A stretch of 9,796 nucleotides of DNA from an uncultured Prevotella sp. (GTDB taxonomy: Bacteria > Bacteroidota > Bacteroidia > Bacteroidales > Bacteroidaceae), in contig CAMYZK010000066.1 in assembly GCA_947303825.1 (NCBI GenBank), positions 1 through 9,796 on the forward strand, given 5' to 3'. The notes under the pieces are model-generated. The model was not told the origin of the DNA, searched no databases, and saw only the letters and a list, made by a program, of their open reading frames with translations. How positions within the stretch are numbered: the first letter of the stretch is position 1; the number at the start of each line of letters is the position of its first letter. Of this stretch, positions 5,387-9,796 are shown one piece after another. The translations under genes and the position numbers were made by a program.

Positions 5387-7276
5387 ATGAAGAATAATAA
5401 GACGTTTCTCATTTTGGCAGCTATGCTACTGCTAAGCTCGCTGGGCATCAGCGCCGCAAAGAAAGTACACACCCTGGGCGACTCGACCATGGCTCCCTAC
5501 GAAGAGAGCCAGACGGTGACACGCGGATGGGGTATGTATTTTGGACAGTTCCTCACCGGAGGATGGACATCTATTAACTACGCACGCGGGGGACGCGACT
5601 CCTACGGCGGCTACAACGAGCTGTGGCAGACAGCGAAGACCAAGGTTGAACCCGGCGACTATGTCATCATCTCGTTTGCCCATAACGACGAGAAGAACGG
5701 TGGCATGGACGGATACCAGCTCAAGGCATACTACGAGCGCATTGGTGACCAGGCAAAGGCGGCAGCCGTAGACCTGCGTGGCAGCATACCCTCCACCACC
5801 TACAAGGAAAACCTGAAGAAGATATGCGACGAGGCCAGGGCCAAGGGGGCATATCCCATACTGGTAGGAGCCGTATGCCGCAGCTACTTCTCTGGAAACA
5901 AGATACGCCGCAACGGCCGTCACGACTTGGGCGACAGCTTCAGCATCCTTACCGAGAACGGACCTACTACAGGCAACAGCCTCCCTGCCACCGACCATAC
6001 GATGGACTACACCTACCACATGCAGCAGTTGGCCAACGAGGAGAACATACCCTTCATCAACCTTACCGAGGCAACGGCCACGCTCTACGAGAGCTATGGC
6101 GATGCCAAATGCCACGAACTGCTCTTCGACGGCGAAGGCAGCACACACTTCAACACCACCGGCGCACTACTGGTGGCACGCACCTGCGCACAGATGATGA
6201 TGCAGCAGGGCATTCTCTCCGAAAACATCAACATACCCGTAGACCTCAGTGTGACACCCACGGACGGCAACTTCGGACAGGCCTACAAGGGACAGACCCT
6301 GCAGAAGGAATACACCCTGAGCGGCTTCGGCCTCCAGCCTGAGAGCGGCACTGTAAGCATCACTGCTACTGAGGGGGTAGAACTCTCCACCGACAAAAAG
6401 AACTGGCAGAAAAGCCTATCCGTAAGCTATCAGGCTTCTACGCTTATACAGACCTTCTACGCACAGATCACACTCAGCCAGAACGGTAAGCAGGAGGGAA
6501 TCATAACAATAGTCTCGGGCGACAAGAAGATTGAGATTCCTGTTTCAGCTACTGCCGTGGTGCTGGAGGGCGGCACAGAGGTGAAGGCCTACTGGCGACT
6601 GGAGAAAGACGACAGCTATGAGCTGACGGGCCCGGCCAATGTGATACCAGAGTCGTGGACAGGCATGTACGTACAGCGCTACCAGAACCCCAATGCCAAC
6701 ACCACCTGGCCCGACTGGACAGGCTTCGACGCTAGCCGCAAGACACAGCGCAACCTGCTGACCGGCGACGCCTGGCCGGCCGACGAGATAGACGACAACC
6801 CCGAACGCTACATAGAGTGGGGCATCAAGCCCAGCACGGGCATGACGCTGAGCATCGACCAGATTAGTCTCTTCGTGTGCGGGTGCGGAGGCAACGGCAT
6901 GTGTTCACACATATACTATTCTACAGACAACTTCCAGACCCGCACCACCATCTTCGAGATGAAGAAGATGCCGGCCAACAACATGCAGTATGTAGAGGCC
7001 AAGCCAGTGATAAAGCTCAACGAGGGCGAACAACTGCTAGTCCGCGTCTACCCCTGGTACAACGGAGCAGCAACAGGCAAGACCATCTGCCTCTCCGACC
7101 TCACCATTCACGGCATGGCTACCGAAGCCGGTACAACAGGTATCAGGGACAACCTGAACAATATCCATATTCCTTACAGCTATTATGACCTGCAGGGCCG
7201 CCGCATCAGCTCCCCTCGACGTGGAATTAACATCGTATTGACCGACGACGGCACTGTAAGGAAAATACTGAATTAG
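5387..7276 (+). CDS. Secreted SGNH (CE12-like) acetylesterase with C-terminal accessory domains
   Basis: The 629-residue product is probably an exported rhamnogalacturonan/pectin acetylesterase. A signal peptide covers about residues 1-24 (hydrophobic core LILAAMLLLSSLG). The SGNH domain, about 26-280, shows block I GDST with nucleophile Ser33, block II NYARGGRDS (64-72), block III FAHND (97-101) with Asn100, and block V THFN with His254. The usual DxxH Asp is missing three residues before His254 (it is Gly251); Asp248 or Glu250 are the nearest acids. Residues about 285-392 look like a beta-sandwich linker domain. About 395-577 is an accessory domain (ERYIEWGIKPSTGMTL at 473-488) of the kind found in Bacteroidales pectinases and echoed in the gene starting at 8910. 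The tail YDLQGRRISSPRRGINIV resembles a type IX secretion sorting signal. ATG 5387 is preferred over TTG 5351 because it starts the signal peptide. Confidence 0.85.
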   Translation: MKNNKTFLILAAMLLLSSLGISAAKKVHTLGDSTMAPYEESQTVTRGWGMYFGQFLTGGWTSINYARGGRDSYGGYNELWQTAKTKVEPGDYVIISFAHNDEKNGGMDGYQLKAYYERIGDQAKAAAVDLRGSIPSTTYKENLKKICDEARAKGAYPILVGAVCRSYFSGNKIRRNGRHDLGDSFSILTENGPTTGNSLPATDHTMDYTYHMQQLANEENIPFINLTEATATLYESYGDAKCHELLFDGEGSTHFNTTGALLVARTCAQMMMQQGILSENINIPVDLSVTPTDGNFGQAYKGQTLQKEYTLSGFGLQPESGTVSITATEGVELSTDKKNWQKSLSVSYQASTLIQTFYAQITLSQNGKQEGIITIVSGDKKIEIPVSATAVVLEGGTEVKAYWRLEKDDSYELTGPANVIPESWTGMYVQRYQNPNANTTWPDWTGFDASRKTQRNLLTGDAWPADEIDDNPERYIEWGIKPSTGMTLSIDQISLFVCGCGGNGMCSHIYYSTDNFQTRTTIFEMKKMPANNMQYVEAKPVIKLNEGEQLLVRVYPWYNGAATGKTICLSDLTIHGMATEAGTTGIRDNLNNIHIPYSYYDLQGRRISSPRRGINIVLTDDGTVRKILN

Positions 7277-7280
7277 TTTA

Positions 7281-7375
7281 GAGTGTAGAGTTGTATTTAG
7301 TGAAGAATGAAGAGTGAAGAGTGAAGAATTTGCTACCGCGATATCAGATGATAGATGAAAAATGAAAAATGAAAG
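7281..7375. repeat. G/A-rich heptamer tracts after the SGNH esterase
   Basis: Four 7-bp units TGAAGAA, TGAAGAG, TGAAGAG, TGAAGAA occupy 7301-7328, preceded by degenerate GAGTGTAGAGTTG at 7281-7293. A second set ATGAAAA, ATGAAAA, ATGAAAG lies at 7355-7375. Sequences differ but the period is 7 bp in both sets. They occupy the start of the 249-bp spacer before the CE7-like gene. Confidence 0.75.
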
Positions 7376-7384
7376 ATATGATTA

Positions 7385-7408
7385 CCTTGCATGCGGACAT
7401 CAGCAAGG
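7385..7408 (+). other. Small hairpin in the spacer between the two esterase genes
   Basis: CCTTGC (7385-7390) can pair with GCAAGG (7403-7408) across a 12-nt loop. It sits directly before composite copies F1/F2. There is no T run after it, so it is not a convincing terminator; an attenuating or stabilising role is possible but unproven. Confidence 0.3.
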
Positions 7409-7409
7409 C

Positions 7410-7498
7410 AAAAGTCTCTCCGCTCGGCTCTGCCGCTTGGCTCTGCAAAGAACTTCTTTCGCTCGGCTCTGCCGCTTGGCTCTGCAAAGAACTCCTAA
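7410..7498 (+). repeat. Composite hairpin repeat, tandem copies F1 and F2
   Basis: AAAAGTCTCTCCGCT is followed by CGGC (7425-7428)/GCCG (7432-7435) and CTTGGC (7436-7441)/GCAAAG (7445-7450, one mismatch), then AACT. A 34-nt segment starting CGCTCGGCTC at 7421-7454 is repeated exactly at 7460-7493, a 39-bp period. It then passes into CTCCTAA-like units up to the CE7-like start codon. The family is the same as copies A-E but on the + strand, again oriented toward the downstream gene. Confidence 0.85.
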
Positions 7499-7525
7499 AC
7501 AAAAGTATCCTAATACCTAAACTCA

Positions 7526-8881
7526 ATGAGAGCTCTCTTAATATCCCTCCTGCTGATGCTAGGCATTAGCACGCAGGCCGAGAACTATCCCTATCGCAGT
7601 GACTGCCTGTGGCTCACAGTGCCCGACCATGCCGACTGGCTCTACAAGACGGGCGAGAAGGCCCGGGTAGAGGTGACCTTCTGCAAGTATGGCATTCCGC
7701 AGAATGTAGAGGTGAGCTACGAAATTGGCCCCGACATGCTGCCCGCCACCTCCAGCGGAAAGGTGAAGCTGAAGAACGGACGTGCAGTGATTGACATGGG
7801 CACCATGCGGAAGCCTGGGTTTCTTGACCTGCGGCTCAAGGCTGTTGTCGATGACAAGAAATACGAGCATCACGTCAAGGTGGGCTTCTCGCCCGAGCAG
7901 CTGCAGCCCTATACGAAGAACCCTGCCGACTTCGATGCTTTCTGGAAAGAAACTCTCGAGACGGCCCGCAAGGAAGTGAAGACAGAAAAGCTGATGGTGA
8001 AATGCGAGAAGGTAGACAAGTACACCACCGACGAATTCGACTGCTACCTGCTGAAGCTACACACCGACCGCAGCCACAGCATCTACGGCTACCTCACCAT
8101 GCCTAAGTCACAAAGCCAAGAACTCAAAGACTTAAGAACTCAAAGCTCTAAACTCTTAACTCGGAAGTACCCCGTCGTTCTCTGCCCACCGGGTGCCGGC
8201 ATCAAGACCATCAAGGAGCCTATGCGCAACACCTACTATGCCAAAAACGGCTTCATACGCCTGGAGATGGAGATTCACGGCCTGCATCCCGAGATGACCA
8301 GCGAGCAGTTCAGTGAGATCTCCAATGCTTTCTCCGGTGTTAACGGTTATCTGGAGAACGGACTCGACTGCCGCGAGAACTACTACATGAGGCATGTCTA
8401 CGTGGCCTGCGTGCGTGCCCTCGACTACCTCTGCTCGCTGCCCGAGTGGGATGGCCGCAACGTCTTCGTGCAGGGTGGCAGCCAGGGCGGTGCCCTCTCG
8501 CTCATCACTGCAGGTCTAGACCCTCGCGTCACGGCCTGCGTAGCCAACCATCCGGCACTGAGCGACATGGCAGGCTATGCCGAGAAAGGGCGTACAGGAG
8601 GATATCCGCACTTCAACCGGGAGAACCAGATGCTCACGCCACAGAAGATAGAGACCCTGCAATACTACGATGTGGTGAACTTTGCCAGCCGCATCAAGTG
8701 TCCTGTCTACCTCACCTGGGGTTACAACGACAACACATGTCCGCCCACCACCAGCTATATCGTCTGGAACCTCATCACGGCACCCAAGCAGTCGCTCATC
8801 ACACCCGTCAACGAACACTGGACGAGCGAAGCCACCAACTACGGACAGATGCTTTGGCTAAAAGAACACATATCAGAATAA
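7526..8881 (+). CDS. Secreted AXE1/CE7-like acetyl esterase
   Basis: The 451-residue product is probably a periplasmic or surface esterase that removes acetyl groups from plant polysaccharides or their oligosaccharides (CE7 acetyl xylan esterase/cephalosporin-C deacetylase family). A signal peptide spans residues 1-18 (ALLISLLLMLGISTQA). An N-terminal beta domain of about 20-125 precedes the alpha/beta-hydrolase domain. The catalytic residues are visible: Ser319 in GGSQGG, Asp402 in WGYNDNTCPP and His431 in NEHW. YPVVLCPPGAG (215-225) is the oxyanion-side strand. Residues about 195-212 are encoded by AACTC-type repeat DNA and look inserted. ATG 7526 directly precedes the signal peptide and follows CCTAAACTCA; there is no Shine-Dalgarno sequence. 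No own promoter is obvious in the 249-bp spacer, so read-through from the SGNH esterase promoter is likely. The next gene follows after 28 bp. Confidence 0.9.
   Translation: MRALLISLLLMLGISTQAENYPYRSDCLWLTVPDHADWLYKTGEKARVEVTFCKYGIPQNVEVSYEIGPDMLPATSSGKVKLKNGRAVIDMGTMRKPGFLDLRLKAVVDDKKYEHHVKVGFSPEQLQPYTKNPADFDAFWKETLETARKEVKTEKLMVKCEKVDKYTTDEFDCYLLKLHTDRSHSIYGYLTMPKSQSQELKDLRTQSSKLLTRKYPVVLCPPGAGIKTIKEPMRNTYYAKNGFIRLEMEIHGLHPEMTSEQFSEISNAFSGVNGYLENGLDCRENYYMRHVYVACVRALDYLCSLPEWDGRNVFVQGGSQGGALSLITAGLDPRVTACVANHPALSDMAGYAEKGRTGGYPHFNRENQMLTPQKIETLQYYDVVNFASRIKCPVYLTWGYNDNTCPPTTSYIVWNLITAPKQSLITPVNEHWTSEATNYGQMLWLKEHISE
8108..8162 (+). repeat. Intergenic-type repeat inserted in the CE7-like reading frame
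   Basis: AACTC recurs at 8121-8125, 8137-8141, 8151-8155 and 8158-8162, and the last two units (AACTCTTAACTC) match the heptamer array in front of purE on its coding strand. The segment encodes SQSQELKDLRTQSSKLLT between YGYLTMPK and RKYPVVLCPPG, two parts of the esterase that are normally joined by only a few residues. About 18 codons are gained and the frame is kept. Confidence 0.7.
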
Positions 8882-8909
8882 CCCTTTAAAAACTAATCTA
8901 CCAAAACAA

Positions 8910-9796
8910 ATGAAAAGGAAAAACTATTACTTTCTTACCCTGCTGGCACTGATAACAGGGGTTCTGCCCATGAAGGCCGACCCAGTGCAGCTGGCCGCAT
9001 GGAGCATGGAGTCGAGCGATGACATCGCCGCAACATGGTTTGCCCAAGGCGGGGCACCTGCCATTGCTCCTGAAGAAGCTGTCGGCGACAAGGCCGACTA
9101 TGTACTCACTGCCTGGAGCGAAGGCCGCTACTGGCAGCTCTGCACAGGTTACCAGAACAAGGTGCTGCGCATAGAGAACTCGACGGCTAACGCCATCACC
9201 GACTACACCGACGGCACGCAGCACAATGTCTACTACGAGGTGCAGTTCCCCACAAAAGGCTACAAGAACATCAGCGTCTCTTTTGCATGTGCTTACGGCA
9301 AGAACGAGGTGGCGACACTTGAGGCTGTAGTATCTACCGACGGTGGCCACACATGGTTCGATGCCGGAGCTTACGAGACCATGGGCAATTGGTGGCTCTA
9401 TAAGGATAACACCGTGACGCTCTCGGCCAACAATAAGGACAAGGTGATGTTACGCCTTATTGCAGGCAATGGCTGTGCTTCCAACTGGAATCTGGACTAT
9501 GTGAAGATTTACGGCGAGGCAGCCGAGTCGGCCCAGCCCGTCAATGAGCACGACTTCACGCTCTCCTGGCCTCTGAAGGACGGAGCCGCCAGTGCTACCA
9601 CGGCGATAGCAGCCAAAGAGGGATTCTTCTCTGTGGCCGAGATGACCGTGGGCAGCAAGCTGGTGATGAACGGTACACGTACCGACGGTGGCATCTGCGA
9701 GACCATGTTCCAGCCCACCGAGCAGGCCGGCTCGCAGGAAGACGGCAATGCCATAACGTTCACCCTCAAGCCTAAGAAAGGACTGACGTTCACACC
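8910..9796 (+). CDS. Secreted multidomain protein, probable pectinolytic enzyme (partial)
   Basis: An open frame runs from the ATG at 8910-8912 to the window end without a stop (295 full codons visible). Residues 1-23 form a signal peptide (MKRKNYYFLTLLALITGVLP, then MKA). The first domain, about 25-205, is a beta-rich, jelly-roll-like module with VSTDGGHTWFDAG and NWNLDYVKIYG near its end. A second begins near 213 (FTLSWPLKDGASATT) and includes NAITFTLKPKKGLTF, which parallels IEWGIKPSTGMTL in the SGNH esterase. I know this second module from large Bacteroidales pectate lyase or pectinesterase proteins, so a polysaccharide lyase or esterase catalytic domain may follow beyond the edge. No catalytic motif is visible here. 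It starts 28 bp after the CE7-like stop, behind an A-rich leader (CCAAAACAAATG), and is probably in the same operon. Confidence 0.8.
   Translation, partial: MKRKNYYFLTLLALITGVLPMKADPVQLAAWSMESSDDIAATWFAQGGAPAIAPEEAVGDKADYVLTAWSEGRYWQLCTGYQNKVLRIENSTANAITDYTDGTQHNVYYEVQFPTKGYKNISVSFACAYGKNEVATLEAVVSTDGGHTWFDAGAYETMGNWWLYKDNTVTLSANNKDKVMLRLIAGNGCASNWNLDYVKIYGEAAESAQPVNEHDFTLSWPLKDGAASATTAIAAKEGFFSVAEMTVGSKLVMNGTRTDGGICETMFQPTEQAGSQEDGNAITFTLKPKKGLTFT

Noticed and set aside
5432..6148. Long antisense open frame over the SGNH esterase, and a similar one at 8898-9350
   Set aside because: The opposite strand encodes recognisable secreted enzymes. The antisense products match no known pattern and are cysteine/valine-rich shadows.
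6170..6190. TGGCACG resembling a sigma-54 -24 element
   Set aside because: It is inside the esterase coding region and lacks TTGC at the right spacing for -12.
7369..7569. Small frame of 66 residues over the F repeats
   Set aside because: Its repeated LGSAAWLCKELL segments are simply the two composite repeats translated, and it overlaps the CE7-like start.

Overview
The window looks like a chromosomal segment of a Bacteroidales bacterium, most likely Prevotella or a close relative. The reasons are TAnnTTTG-type -7 promoter boxes at 4205-4212 and 5346-5353 (and on the minus strand at 4089-4096), A-rich rather than Shine-Dalgarno leaders, a secreted esterase with a type IX secretion-like C-terminal tail, and pectin-type accessory domains of a kind common in that genus. 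The genus call is an inference from sequence character, not from a search.

Left half (364-4066, all minus strand, read right to left): an unrecognised helical protein (3419-4066), rpoN encoding sigma-54 (1907-3412, only 6 bp after it), a PAP2-type integral membrane phosphatase-like protein (1053-1676), and purE (364-870). This looks like one housekeeping transcription unit starting at a divergent promoter region near 4090. Bases 1-363 hold no convincing gene; they contain a 9-bp repeat patch and a strong hairpin just beyond the purE stop.

Right half (4223-9796, all plus strand): dusB (tRNA-dihydrouridine synthase) with an apparently almost leaderless GTG start, a terminator, then a secreted polysaccharide-degradation cluster. 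The cluster has an SGNH/CE12-like acetylesterase with C-terminal accessory domains (5387-7276), an AXE1/CE7-like acetyl esterase (7526-8881), and the start of another secreted multidomain protein (8910 to the window edge). Together they suggest deacetylation and depolymerisation of pectin (rhamnogalacturonan) or a similar acetylated plant polysaccharide. No SusC/SusD pair or regulator is visible.

The most unusual content is a family of short repeats filling the spacers. A composite element (AAAAGTCTCTCCGCT, then a CGGC-nnn-GCCG hairpin, a second hairpin whose stem covaries between copies, then GAACTC and 7-bp TTAACTC-like units) occurs at seven places in three spacers. It always points toward the downstream start codon. 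The same AACTC-rich DNA also appears inside two reading frames (dusB and the CE7-like esterase), apparently as in-frame insertions. A separate REP-like double hairpin sits between two composite copies. No CRISPR array, transposase, rRNA or tRNA gene was seen.
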